Assembly: GCA_011317545.1 (NCBI GenBank)
Contig: WUJK01000010.1
Coordinates: forward strand, 372,001 to 436,000
Length of the DNA: 64,000 nucleotides
DNA from: Coniella vitis
Taxonomy: Eukaryota > Ascomycota > Sordariomycetes > Diaporthales > Schizoparmaceae
Reading direction: 5' to 3'
The position numbers and the translations under genes are program-made. This document shows positions 47,331 to 59,649 of the stretch, piece after piece. How positions within the stretch are numbered: the stretch's first letter is position 1; each line of letters opens with the position of its first letter. The notes beneath the pieces were generated by a model. The model did no database searches. It was given only the letters and a program-made list of their open reading frames with translations, and was not told where the DNA came from.

Positions 47331-49228
47331 ATGCCCGGGATGACGCCCAACAACAACGGCAAGGAGCCTGTCGAGAACGGCGGCTACCCCGGCAGCAAGG
47401 ACATCGAAATGAAGGAAGACGCCTCATCACTCAAGGGCAAAGGCAAGAAGGGTAACAAAGATGCCGACGAAGAGATGACGGTGGTCGTACCTATTACAAA
47501 GAAGCAGTCCTCTTCTCCTTCATCAAATGACGCCGATGGTGATGTCAACATGGAGGATGCCGAGAAGGATGGCGAGGACAAGATCGACCCTGTTGTGCAG
47601 AGCGTATCAGGTATAAACCCACCGTCCTCACTTGATGCCAACCTCCATATATCGTTATCTGGGGTCATGGCGCTAATCACAAGACTCTCACACGCAGACA
47701 TCAAGAGCAATTTCGCCCTTCTTGATAGAGCCGTTGCGCTGTTTGATGCAAGATTCACCTTGCGAGCTCTGCGCTCCGTGTCGTCCATCCGCCAGCGACT
47801 CACCCCCGATATCATCGCCCAGGTTATTGTCGAGACGTTCCCCGCCACTGTCACCTCCGGAAACGTCGCAAAGCAGCTTCTCGTCGCCTTGGACAGGGAA
47901 CACTTGCCTCTGGGACGTCAGCCAGGCACCGACTCTGAAGCTGAGGCAGAGTCCAAGTCCAAGAACGGCAACAAGAAGGAGGTTAAGGAAATCATACCCG
48001 AGGTTGACATCTTCTTAGGCATCTTGATTCAGGTCCACCTTTACGACACCAAGCAGTTCGAGCGCGGCGCCGAGTTCTCGAGCTATCTATCTGATCGAAT
48101 TCGCTCTCTCAACCGCAGAACGCTCGACTCGCTTTCTGCTAAGGTCTACTTTTACTACTCCTTGTTTTGCGAAAACATTGCGCCTCTGCCTCCATCGCCT
48201 CAGTCTCCCATCATTGCCCTCCGAACCACATTGCTTGCGGCGCTGCGAACGGCTGTTTTGCGAAAGGATATTGATGTGCAATCGTCTGTCATTGTCCTGC
48301 TGCTCCGAAACTATCTCCTGATGTCTCACATCAACCAGGCGGATTTGCTCGTCTCCCACACACAATTCCCCGAGAATGCTGCCAACAACCAAGTCGCACG
48401 GTTCCTCTACTACCTGGGTCGCATTCGCGCAATCCAACTGCGCTACACCGAAGCACACGAACACCTCACTGCCGCGACACGCAAAGCCCCGTCAAGCATG
48501 TGTGCTCTTGGATTTTCCCAGACTGCCACTAAGCTGCTGTTGGTTGTTGAGCTTTTGATGGGTGACATTCCCGACCGCGCAACATTCCGTGTGGCCTCCA
48601 TGGAACAAGCACTGCACCCTTACTTCTTGTTGGTACAAGCTGTGCGCGTCGGCAACCTTGAAGACTTTGAAACAACCATCGCAGATCACGCAGACACCTT
48701 CCGGCGCGATGGCACATACACCTTGATTTTGCGTCTGCGGCAAAACGTTATCAAGACGGGCATTCGAATGATGTCACTATCGTACTCGCGCATCTCTCTG
48801 CGGGATATCTGCATCCGCCTACACCTCGGCAGCGAGGAGTCGGCAGAATACATTGTGGCCAAAGCGATTCGTGATGGCGTCATCGAGGCCACATTGGATC
48901 GCGAGCATGGTTTCATGAAGAGTAAGGAAACAGGTGATGTGTATGCCACGAGGGAGCCGACAGAAGCGTTCCACGACCGCATCCGAGCGTGTTTGGCTCT
49001 GCATGATGAAAGTGTCAAGGTATGTCGTGTTTAATATGTTCTTTATTCTCGGTTTGCAAGGTGGGTACTAATTTGGACGAACAGGCTATGCGTTTTCCAA
49101 TGAACCAACACCGTCTTGAGCTCAAGAACGCCCAAGAAGCACGCGAGCGCGAACGCGAGATGGCCAACGACATACAGGAGGGCGATCTGGACGAAGACGA
49201 CCTGGGTGGAGACTTTGACGGCATCTAA
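47331..49228 (+). CDS. RPN3: 26S proteasome non-ATPase regulatory subunit Rpn3
   Basis: Rpn3 is a PCI-domain subunit of the 19S lid, needed for lid assembly. Exons are 47331-47610, 47698-49019 and 49085-49228, 581 residues. The first intron (87 nt, GTATAA...CACGCAG, with a GCTAATC branch site) has no stop and a length divisible by three, so it can be read as protein; splicing restores QSVSDIKSNFALLDRAVALF, the family sequence. The body includes FTLRALRSVSSIRQRLTPDI and VRFLYYLGRIRA-like repeats (ARFLYYLGRIRAIQLRYTEA). The PCI part is near residues 430-520 (SYSRISLRDICIRLHLGSEE, AKAIRDGVIEATLDREHGFM). The C-terminus is short and acidic (GDLDEDDLGGDFDGI), like the Rpn3 tail. The N-terminal 90 residues are charged and poorly conserved. 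Confidence 0.95.
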
Positions 49229-50098
49229 ATTTACAAGCGAGCGTTAGCCAGCGAGTGAGTAGATGACTTGACCAGACGAGGGGGAACAGACAAGGGGAGA
49301 AAGAGAAAGCCTGATGACAGACACTTGACACAATTCCTTCATGCCCTGTAATAAGACTAAATACATGTGTTACTGGTTTTTTGCTTTGGTTCGATCTTCC
49401 CACCCCTGCTGTATTCTTGGTCCATCTTGTGACCAATGAACTTCCTGACAGTCACAGTGGTGGTCGAGGATACCGAGTATCGGGCTAATTATTTGGGAGC
49501 ATTGTCTTGTCTCAGCATTAAGTAACCTATGCTTGCGTTTGGGTTACACATCGGGACTGCCTTGCTCGGGGATGTAGGAGATTTGAGCTGACGGAGGGAT
49601 TGCACGGGGAGACGGGAGATGTGAGGTTGACGGGTGCAATTGTATCGTCGGTTAGATGGACCACGTCTTCATGCTCAGTGGAAGAGCCATTATTTGACGA
49701 ATGGCGGGCTGCTGTACGATAGTGATCCCGTGAGTTCTGAGCTGACGAGCTGACAATATCGAGATACAGTTAATCATGGACAAACGAACGCATTAAACCA
49801 CGGACTGGTATGTGATTGGTACAGCTGAGTTGCCGAGTACTCGCATTTGGTTACTTTTTATCTTCCCTTTGCATGAGGCTTGCTTTGCGGCTCGTCTGCT
49901 TCGAAGTACGTCACAAGGAGAGTTGAATCCGGACATGAGGGTTTCCACTTCGCGCTTACACTATCAAGGCATCCAAAATCCATTGCCCATCCCATTCCAT
50001 CCTACTCTCAAAATGTCTGTCATTATGGAGGGAAATCCATCCCCACCACTGCTACAAGCCAGCTACCAGAAGATATCCTATCCTATCCTGTTCTCTTC
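49229..50098. other. Convergent intergenic region, RPN3 and aldo/keto reductase
   Basis: About 870 bp with no supported frame; contains the 3' ends of two convergent genes. Confidence 0.6.
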
Positions 50099-51771
50099 TC
50101 ATCCTTCCAGAGGCGGCGTGTCTGCATACGAGGCCGAACCGCCGAGAGCTCGATTACCCGCAATCCCACCCATGGTTTTACGAATGAGCCTGTCCTCGTC
50201 AGGCGTAATGGTTACCTTTAGCGCGCCGAGATTCTGCTCGAGATAGTGCGCGGATTTGGTACCGGGGATGGGGAACATGTCTTCGCCCTGAGCAAGGATC
50301 CAGGCGAGGACTACTTGGGCTGGTGTTATGGTAGCCGCCGCCGCCGTCGTCTTCGTTTTGGAAGCAGCAATGTCTTCAAAGACGCGGACGAGGGGAAGGT
50401 TCCTGTCAAAGTTTTCCTGTTGGAAGCGCGGGAGACGGGAGCGGAGGTCTGTTGCGTCAAAGTCGGAGAGGGATTTGTATCTGTGGTTTTGAGTACATTG
50501 TGTTATTTATTGATTCCGTCGGTTTTTTTGGGGGGGGAGGGTTTTTTTTTTCGTCCATCGATTCTGGTACTGGTTTGATTGTTGTGTTTCTCCTTTTCTT
50601 TTCGCTTGTTTTTTTTTTTTTAAAAAAAAAAAAGAAGAAGAAGAAGAAGAAGAAGGAAAGAAGGAAAGAAAGAAAGAAAGAAAGAAGGAAAGAAAGAAAG
50701 AAAGAAAATCAACCACCAGCAAAACATCGACTTCGAACAACTTACCTTCCAGTCAACATGCCTCTGCCCAAGGGAGAGTACGCCACAACGGCGACGCCGA
50801 GCTCGCGACAGGTGGAGAGCAAGTGTGTGCCGGACGAGGTCTCCACGTCGAGGGCCCAGGGGCTGTACTCGATTTGCACGGCCGTGATGGGGTGGACGGC
50901 GTGGCCGCGGCGGAGGGTCGACGAGGAGCATTCTGAAAAGCCAAGGTAGCGGATTTTGCCTTGTCTGTTATTTTTTAGGGGGGCTTGGTCAGTCAGGGAG
51001 CAACAGTGGCTAGTTTTGTGTGTGTAGTATCCTTCGTGGGGCGAAGGGAAGAAAAGGGAAAACAAGATGGGGAATGCAGTCTGTGAGGGAGGAGGAAGCT
51101 ATAACTGGAGTGGTGCGTGAGAGTAAAGACAACAACATCAACAACATCAACGACATCAACAACAGAAGAACAAGGATGGCCAAGAAAGGAACAAAAGAGA
51201 AAGACGCACTCCTTCAACTCGACCATGGCTTCCACCGTCTTTTCAACAGGCGTCGTGGTGTCAAACCGGTGGACATAGTACAAGTCAATATACTCTGTCC
51301 CCAACTTTTCGAGACTCTCTGCGCACGACAAGCGGCACGCCTCAGGCGACGTGTCCGTGCTCCACGTGATGCCGCTTGGGCCGGCGATCTGCGAGAGATG
51401 CAGGCCAAACTTGGTCGCAAGGAAGATGTCGCTGCGGCGCTCTGGGTGCAGGCGGAGCCATTTGCCAATGAGCTGCTCGCTGTCGCCGTACATCTGGGCA
51501 GTGTCCCAAAAGGTCGCGCCGAGGGACCAGGCGTGGTCGAGAAGGGCGAGCCGGTCTTTCTCGGAGCTGTGTGAGCGAGAGAGGGCTTCTTCAGTTTCTG
51601 GAAAAGTACTTTTTTTGTCTTTTGATCAACACTTTGTGGGTTGGTGGTTGGGTGGACTTACGGGGTTGGGCCATAGGCGATGCTCAGACCCATCATCCCA
51701 AAGCCGAGTCGGGGGACGTGAGGCCCGTCTTTGCCCAGTGGGCGCGTGGGAAGTGTCTGGGCGGGAGACAT
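50099..51771 (-). CDS. Aldo/keto reductase
   Basis: This is an NADPH-dependent oxidoreductase of the AKR superfamily (TIM barrel), resembling the yeast Yakc/AKR13-type enzymes. Exons, in minus-strand order, are 51771-51662, 51566-51210, 50964-50746 and 50480-50099, 355 residues. The catalytic tetrad is complete: D58 and Y63 (WDTAQMYGDSE), K89 (LATKFGL) and H136 (LYYVHRFD). Barrel text includes RPLGKDGPHVPRLGFGMMGL, IRYLGFSECSSSTLRRGHAV and AVVAYSPLGRGMLTGRY. The cofactor loop near the end is FPIPGTKSAHYLEQNLGAL. Intron 2 has a GTGCGT donor. Intron 3 (265 nt) contains a long polypurine/polypyrimidine microsatellite. Substrate unknown. Confidence 0.93.
50607..50706 (+). repeat. Poly-T/poly-A and GAA/GAAA microsatellite in an AKR intron
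   Basis: A run of T is followed by a run of A, then GAA triplets and GAAA/GGAAA units for about 80 bp. In the coding (minus) sense it is a long pyrimidine tract inside intron 3 (50745-50481). Confidence 0.9.
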
Positions 51772-54184
51772 GTTGTTATGAGAGAGTGTGATGGGGGAGT
51801 TATCTTGCAATGCGTGGTGTTGACCGAGGCGTTGTTGAGGTGTGCTTGCTTGGGAGAACTGGACAAATGCGTATAGATTCAGCAGGGCCGACGTCCTCTT
51901 TTATACATTTTCCTAGGTCATTGCCACAGGTTGGCACACCGTCTTCATTTGGGCAAAAACAAACTTTCGCATAAACATCAGCTACACCAAGATTGCATTA
52001 TGGATGTTGCCATGATGAAGTCGACGGTGTTTAGGGGCGCCTAAATCCGGGGGCTTGTCTCCTCTTGTCTCCGCGTAAATCCTCGAGATTCGTACCCTTT
52101 TTTTGGGCGGTAGGGGAGGGGGTTCTTCTTCTTTTTCTTGTGGGCGAGGTGATGATTCTGCGCAAAGACTTGGCAAAGGCCGACGAGAATTGCGCGGTGC
52201 TCTTTCTTCTCTTTTTCCTTGTTGAGGAAAAAGGAGGAGGGTGGCGATGGTTTGGGAGAAGGCGGCCCTCCCGGGGGGAGGTGTGATTTCTCGTCCTGTT
52301 TCTCGAGGTACGCGCGCCCTGGACTCCTGACCTCTGCCTCCTCTTTTGTACTTGGTATATCAACACATTTCACAGTGTGTTTATTGCCTGCATCACTAAT
52401 TCAAGCCTTTTTTATTTCTTTCTCTAGGCTGTGCTTACAGTCCAGCGACGACTGAGAGAGCCACGCGTATCCGATCGAGTCCTAGATCTGGACGTGGGGA
52501 AGACCCTTTTCTTGCGGTGCAAAGTACTTACTCACTACGCACGTTTCGTCAGACTTGCAATACGATCATACGACTACAAATAATAGCACCACGATGTGCA
52601 AAAAAGACGTACACACAAACCAAGAGAGAGCAAGCATGGCCGAGTAAGCACTCGTTGAGGCTGATCAAAAAGTAGGACTAAGTGTGCCTGTATCCAAATG
52701 TTCCGCTTAGGTTTTTTTTTACTAGCAGACTCCTCCCACAGTGATGCGTGGTGGCCTGGTAGCGGTTTCTGAGCCACGACGTAAACCATTTTTTCTAAAC
52801 CAATAATTTGAATCTATTTGGTGAGTATCATTAACTTTCATGCGTAGTTGAGTAGTGCAAAATACTCAACCCACCATTTACAAAGTCAAACCCTAACCCT
52901 AACCCAGAACCCATAATACCACTGACAATCCATCCACAAGACGGACGTCCTTCCAAGTAGTTACTACCTAGCAAATAACCCCCCTCCCCAAAAGATATTC
53001 AGATCATTCATTTCATTTCCTTTATATTATTATTCAACCCTGCCTTCCATACGGTCAAATCTCCACTTCCACCACCAAAGCCCCATGTTCCATGTTGAAT
53101 CTCAGCTGCCCCCCCCCACCCACGCCTTCGGAGGGGCGGGGCGTCCTTTCGAGTTTCGAAACGAGACTCAAAGCGCACAATCCCAACCCACGACACGTTT
53201 CAAGATTATTTTGCCCCAAAGCTCCTTGAGCCGCCAGTGGTACGATTGGTTTGGGGGGAAAGGGGTGGGGTTTTTGCTGTGCTTTGCTAGTCAAGGCGTC
53301 ACAGTCGAATCAAGTATTGTACCTGACCTGACATTGTCCCAAAATGCAAGAAGAGGCTACCACATGCACCGCATTCATTTTTGTCCGTGTCCGTATACCA
53401 GCTACGACCAACTATGGCCTCATCACACAGGGCTCGCCGCTCAGCAAAACATGGCTTTGCCACGATTGGTTCGAAACTCAAAAGGGGAAGGCCGGGGGGG
53501 GAGGGGGAGAAGGAGGTTGGTGTGTTCAGGGCAAGTTATAGTATCCGTACCTAGTGTAGTATGGACTGTATGATGTCTGGACACGTACATACCACGCGGT
53601 GGCAATGACCTTGCCCTCTTTTCCTCGTCTCCTCCTTCTTTCTTCTGAGATGTTCGCTCTTAACAAGGACACATCCGTGTAGTCAAGTATCGTAGGACCC
53701 GTACCGTCTCGACCACGACCCTGTTGCCTCGACTTCTAGATGTCCCCCAAACTTTACACCCTCACATACAAAACGCACACCGGCCTCTTGTCTCAAGCTT
53801 GTCCCTTTCCCTCCTCCTCCTCCTCTTTCTTCTTCCTCTTCCCCCTTCTCTCTTCTTTTTTTTAAAAACAAGAAAGCTGCCTGTCACCTACCCTGATAAC
53901 CTAATACATACTGACGCGCTCGCTGGCTGTCCATCTGCCAAGTCGAATCGCGACTTGCACGTTTCCTTGGCTCGCTCACAAAAGGACTTTCCCAAGCCCA
54001 TAGTCCACTTCCTGCGTAAAACCCTCGAACACTCAGAATCATTCAGGCGGCGGAGCCACGAAGCACCGTCAGATCGGGATACGCAGTGTTGACACCGTCC
54101 TTGACGTGTGCACACCTCACCACGCCGGGAAGTTCGACCAGACCGCGCCCGCCAAAAGAAGAAGACTGGAGTCACGACGCAACA
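51772..54184. other. 2.4-kb gene-free stretch with a short telomere-type repeat
   Basis: No supported coding frame. It holds the aldo/keto reductase promoter at the left, a CCCTAA-type repeat at 52891-52905, and pyrimidine-rich sequence leading to the next + strand gene. Confidence 0.55.
52891..52905 (+). repeat. Interstitial telomere-type repeat (CCCTAA)
   Basis: Two and a half units of CCCTAA follow three A, so the stretch also contains an AAACCCTAA 'telobox'. It is far from any visible chromosome end within this window. Confidence 0.8.
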
Positions 54185-55493
54185 ATGGCCTCGCCAAAAC
54201 AACAACGACCGCAAGCGCAAGCGCAAGCACACTCACAAATCAATTCCCCTCCGCCGCCACCGCCAACAACCTCCTCGGCACCTTCCACAACCTCCACCTC
54301 CTCCTCGCGCCGACGAAGCCGACGCCGCGGCGGTCCCGGCGGTCCAGTTCCCGTCACACGAACAACGACACAGCTCTCCCCGTCTGCAGCAGCCAGCACC
54401 CTCAACATCGACATGTCGAATCTGCGCATCAACAATACTGATAACGATGATGATACCGAGTCAATAACGTCGTCCATCAGAACAGGCGGGGGAACAAACA
54501 CCGCCTCGGAAACAGCCAACACGAGCGGTACCAGCAATAGTAGCAGCAGCAGCAGTAGACGTCGACGAAGACGTAGGAGGAGAAACGATAACAGCAAACA
54601 AGGAGCGGCGGAGGCAGCGCCAACCTCGAATGCAATGAGTGCAGTCGCACCAACTGTTGTAGGAGGCGGCACAGGGTTTGGCAGGATTCCGCCGATAGCC
54701 AAAGACAAGAAGAAAAAAGGGGGACCGAAACTGGCGATTGGACTGGATTTGAACTTGGAGCTCGAGCTGAAGGCAAAGATTGGTGGTGACATCACACTGA
54801 GCTTGGTGTAAGTTCTATTTCGTTTTCTTCGGGTGACTCTTCTTGAAGCCTTGATCAATCAACCCATCGCGTCCTTCTTGGCCATTAGCAGTGCCAGTGC
54901 AGCTGACCGGAACACATAAAAAGCAATTGAACACAAAGCGCAATTGTGAAGAATAAGAGCAGTGAACTAAAGCAAACGCATTACTATTTTCTTCTCACAG
55001 TGTCGAGGAAATCCCCAAGCCGCGCACCAGCCGCGAGCTGCCCTTCCCCAAACAAGGCGAGGAAGTCATGACGGAGCTCTTTTACATGCGCGTCGGCACG
55101 CTGCGCTTCAACAGGCGATGGATCGATCCCGACGCTGTGCTGCGGGGCCAGGTCTTTCTGACTGCCTCGTCGGCGCTGCTGCTTGTCGCTTGTGGATTCT
55201 TTGGGGGCTGGTTTGCTTCGCGGGCCTGGAACGAGAGTCCGAGCGAGCTTGCCAGCGCAGACATTGTCCTTGGGAGGGGCTATGGCGTGGGTGGTAGTGT
55301 GGCAGCGGTATCGGCTGGATGGTCCAGCAGTAGCAGCAGCCCTTGGCTTGGCGGTCGAGTTGTTGATTCAGGTGGCTGTGGTGATGGTGGTGGTGTTGCT
55401 GACCGATGGTGGGAGAGCGAGCGTAAACGTGGCTTGGTGGACGCCACGGGCATCACGGATCGAGGGCTCGAGAATTCATCATCCTTGCACTAA
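54185..55493 (+). CDS. Low-complexity protein with LDLNLELELKAKI motif; optional membrane tail
   Basis: Exon 1 (54185-54807) encodes a disordered, Ser/Arg-rich N-terminus: PPPPPPTTSSAPSTTS, RRRSRRRGGPGGP and a nine-arginine run. It ends with the ordered block LAIGLDLNLELELKAKIGGD followed by ITLSLV. That closing motif is, in my memory, common at the end of fungal proteins of unknown function. The donor GTAAGT at 54808 overlaps an in-frame TAA, so the unspliced message stops at 54811 (208 residues). Splicing to 55001 (CTTCTCACAG) gives 371 residues, adding VVEEIPKPRTSRELPFPK and a hydrophobic helix (FLTASSALLLVACGFFGGWF). Past about 55,260 a second, more hydrophobic frame with higher GC at third positions (AVELLIQVAVVMVVVLL) overlaps, so the tail may contain another unseen intron. 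Function unknown. Confidence 0.6.
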
Positions 55494-57225
55494 TAGCATG
55501 CCACCCACATATGTGTACTTGAGATCTTTTGCTGTTCTGATGACCATTTATAAGCGCAGTTGCAGAAGCCTCCGCATGCTGTGTACATTGTAGTGCATCC
55601 CCACTGAGTCGCGTCGGTTTCAGCGTCTCTGGAGCCAAAGTCTTGTTGGATGTCATCTTCGAACGACAAGAGGAACGTGATGCTGCAGTCTGCAGGTGCA
55701 GCAGAATTGACTGATAGATAAACCGTGGCAATTGACACAACAGCCATAAACCCGGGAGATTCAAACAAAAGACCTAACACACAATAGTCAGTCATTGGCA
55801 CATAGACATAGTAATGGCGCACAGAATACGTAGTATCCCCTTGTAAGCCAAAAACACGGCCGAAAGCGCGAAAGGCCGAGGATGATCGACGCTAAGCATT
55901 CCACTCGGTACACAGTCTGACAATATAAAAAGGCATTTATCCGGAACTTGACAAGCTGAGTAATAGCCAACAGCGAACACAATTAGTAGGCTGGTGGGGG
56001 ACGGGGCAAGCCCCCAGACCCCATCAATATAATATCAGTTTACCCCTCGGATTGTCCTCTATCAGTGGGGAGAGAATCCCACACACATGTCCCTGCCCAC
56101 GGGGTAGCACATAGTAGTCGCGAAAACAAAAAGAAGACTCACCAACATGTAAAGATGTGCCAGTTGTCCTTGTGCTGTAGATCGGCCCCTCATTCTGCCG
56201 TGACGGGCTAACCACAGCACACCTTGCTACGATTACTACTGTGTACATAGTATACCATAGTAAACGGCACATCCTATCCGCTGGGCTTCTCAGCAAAAAA
56301 ATGTAGCTCCAATCTCTTCCCTGCTGCTCGGACCATAGTCACTGCTATACGGCACCTGGCATGGCACGTCTTGCAGCTGCAAAAACAAGAGCCAAGGAAC
56401 CAGCCGACACCAAGGTGCTTGCTTCAATCTCGTACGCGTTGCCTTTTGCGCTGCGACAAGCGGGGAGACCCGTCTGAAGGAGGAGGCGAACAAGTTACAT
56501 AGTAATCTTGACCCACTCTACATGCATCCTCATGCATGCCTCGCGCCGCTGCAGCTTAGCGATGTGCGGCGCGGTCGCTGCTAGGAAATGTGTACGTCGT
56601 ACCCCTTTTGGAAGCCGCTCTTGTTGTTTCTTTTGGCCACCAGCCATGCAAAGTGTACACAGTAAAAGGGGTTGGCGTGTTCTTCAACTTGTTAGCCCAC
56701 GCCCTTCCGCATCCCGAGGCTCCACTTGGGGCCTTTTATCTTTTGCCCATCTCCTACACCCGGCCGGGTGACGGAGGATGAATATTTTGTAAAAATTTCA
56801 TACCGCCTCTTTCCTCTGAGGAGCAAAGTCGTATTGACGTTTGCGAGCAACTCATTCTTTGCTGCTTCTGCTGCCTTTGTCATTCTCTGTGTTTGGCTTT
56901 AGTACACAGGTAGCTGATCCAAAGTCGTTAGCGTTCACGCATTGCGCATATGCGCGTCGCATCAGTCGTTGGTGATATTTGAATGCGACTGTTGTTTGCT
57001 GCGGAGCCGGTCTGCCGCGTCCGATCTCAGCGGGGTTTTGAATCAACTTGACTCACCGCTGGACCTTCTGAGAGCTTCAAAAAGAACGACCCGAATCACA
57101 TTCCACAGACAATTTGGTACACAAATCCCGCAATAGCATTTCTTTGCTTTTCGTCTGAGCCGCTGCGCTTCTACGGAATCGCGACGCTGCCAAGCCGGAA
57201 CGAAGAAAAGACGCCGGCGCGAAAC
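55494..57225. other. Intergenic region before the MFS gene
   Basis: About 1.7 kb with no supported frame. It includes several ACATAGTA-like words near 56,230-56,500 and the MFS promoter. Confidence 0.55.
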
Positions 57226-59306
57226 ATGTCGGACGCCATAGACTTTGGGTTCGCAAAACCCTCCGATGGCGACTTGCTTCCATCGGCGTTCAACAATCTC
57301 GAGGCACCAATATCTGAGTTGACAGACACCTCCTCGCTGAGCGAACAACAGCTTTCCTCTGCGAGCAAGGCTCCCTCGCGCAGCCACAGCCGCAGCCGCA
57401 GCCGCAGCCATGCAAGCTCTAGGCGACCTCACTCGCGTGCTTCTCATTCGACTGACGACACAGATCCTCTCGAACCGTTGGAACTCGCACTGTCTGGCGG
57501 ACAGAATGCAGAAGTTGCTCGCATTCGCACTACAGCCACAAACACATCGACATGGTCACGCCCTCCAGAGCTTGAGGTGACGTTCGATTCGCCGATGGAT
57601 TCCCTGAATCCGAAAGACTGGCCCCTCTGGTACCGCATGTGGACCATTGCAGCCGTCAGCTACAGCACATGGGTCATCATCTTGTACTCGACGTCCTACA
57701 CCGCAGCGATACCAGGTATCATGCTCGAATTCGACGAGCCATCCGAGGTTATTGCCTCGCTTGGCTTGACGACATATCTGCTGGGCCTCGCGACTGGAAG
57801 CTTGGTCGTGGCGCCCATGAGTGAGCTCTTTGGGAGACGACCAGTCTATTTGATTTGTCTCTCGGTGTCTACTATCCTCGTTCTCCCCAGCGCTTTGGCA
57901 AATAGTCTGGCAGAAATCATTGTGGTGCGATTCTTTGGAGCACTCTTTGGGGCTGTTATGATTTGCAACGGTGCTGGGACTATTGCCGACATTTCCACCG
58001 ATGACGACCGTGCAATGTATATGAGCCTGTGGAGCATCGCGCCACTCAACGGACCGGTTACGGGGCCGCTCATTGGCGGGTTCGTATACCAATACCTCGG
58101 CTGGCGTTGGGACAACTGGATTGTTTTGATATTGAGTGGTCTGGCCGTGCTAATCATGGTGACGGTGAAGGAAACCTATGGACCGGCTGTTCTCAAGGCC
58201 AAGGCGGCAAAACGGCGCAAGGAGGAGGAGGATGAGGGTTATTGGTGCGAGTATGACGAGGCAAAGAAGTCGACTTGGGAGCTGATGCGCGTCAATCTGA
58301 GCCGCCCATTCGTGTTGAGTGCCACAGAACCTATCCTGTGGTTCTTTGATATCTGGATCTCCGTCATCTATGGCATTCTATACCTGGTATGTTGCACCCT
58401 TTGGTCCCCTTGAATACCGTGGCGAGATGGCTTTTTCTTGTGCCTGTAAAGAATTGTGTGCAAGGCTGACATGTTGTGCAGTGCTTTGTCGCTTATCCAA
58501 TTGTCTTTGAAGACGAGAGGGGCTGGGGCCCAGGTGATACCGGCCTTGCATTCCTCGGCATTGGCATCGGGACCCTGATCGCAATCTTCATGGAGCCGGT
58601 GTGGAGGAAGATCATCAACTCTCACGCTAAGGATCCAGAGACGGGCCGTGTGCCGCCGGAGGCCAGTGCTAGCATCATGTCGCTAGGCGCTGTGCTGGCG
58701 CCCCTGGGCCAGTTGGCCTTCTCTTGGACCTGCCTGCCGACGAGAATTCCCTATGCCATCTCCATTGCCTTTGGTATTCCCTTTGGCATGGGCAACACGC
58801 TTTGCTTCATCTATGGCACCAACTATCTGGCTGGAGCGTACGGAACCTTTGCCGCATCAGCACTCGCGGGTAACACAGTCGTTCGGTCCATCTTTGGAGC
58901 AACGCTGCCGCTTGCGGGGACCAGCATGTACACGGCACTGACGCCACAATGGGCGGGAACATTGCTGGGGTTGCTGGAGGTGATGCTGATCCCCATTCCA
59001 ATTGCATTCTACAAGTATGGCGACAGGATCCGTGCGAGGAGCCCCGTGATCAAGAAAATGCGGGAGGAGCAGGCTAAGCAGGACAAGAAGCGAGCGAAGC
59101 TGGCAGAAAAGTTGAACAGACAACAACAACAACAACAGCAGCACGGCGGCGACGGGAACGGCGAGGATGGCTCGTCCGTACCTGCAGTTGTTGCCGAGGA
59201 GTACAAGACGGATGCTGTCGCGTCATTACAGTCAGCAGATGTGGGTGCAGTGAACGAGAAGCAGACCGCTGGGGTTCAAGCCGCGGACCTAGAAAGGGGG
59301 CTCTAA
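57226..59306 (+). CDS. MFS transporter, DHA1-type (drug/polyamine:H+ antiporter family)
   Basis: A 12-helix major facilitator, likely in the plasma membrane, exporting drugs or polyamines by proton antiport; the substrate is not known. Exons are 57226-58386 and 58482-59306, 661 residues. The long N-terminus is Ser/Arg-rich (RSHSRSRSRSHASSRRPHSR). The first half ends helix 2 with the MFS motif MSELFGRRPVYLICL, and family text continues with NGAGTIADISTDDDRAMYMS, PLNGPVTGPLIGGFVYQYLG and WRWDNWIVLILSG. The central loop is long and charged (AKAAKRRKEEEDEGYW). The second half has GPGDTGLAFLGIGIGTLIAI and FGIPFGMGNTLCFIYGTNYL. The C-terminal tail carries a CAA-encoded Gln run. No regulator or biosynthetic gene sits next to it. 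Confidence 0.94.
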
Positions 59307-59521
59307 CCTGGTGATGAGTTGTTCTTAAGGGGGGTTTTTCCCCCTCCCCGACATAGAGAGGTGAATGGAATGCTCATACTCCGGATTGCGTTGTTGTAAT
59401 CAAATGAAGAATGCTGTGGTGATGGTGTTTGAGGCGAGCCGAAGCAAGGGATCGCCTGCTGTCAGCTGTCAGGTTTCTGGCTAAATGCTTCAAGGGCTGG
59501 GTTAGGGGAGCTTGGGAAGTA

Positions 59522-59603
59522 TCTACCTGCCTAGGTAGGTGCTACATAGTGTAGGTAACCAGGCTTGCCAGGCAGCTAGGCAGCTGGCAGACTAGGCAGT
59601 GGA
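59522..59603 (+). repeat. Degenerate CTAGG/GGCAG repeat cluster
   Basis: Words such as CCTAGGTAGG, GGCAGCTAGGCAGCTGGCAG and CTAGGCAG recur within 80 bp, partly as inverted copies. Confidence 0.6.
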
Positions 59604-59649
59604 AGCCACGTCAAGCTAGGGCCTGGCGATTCCCCAAAGCAGTAGGTGC

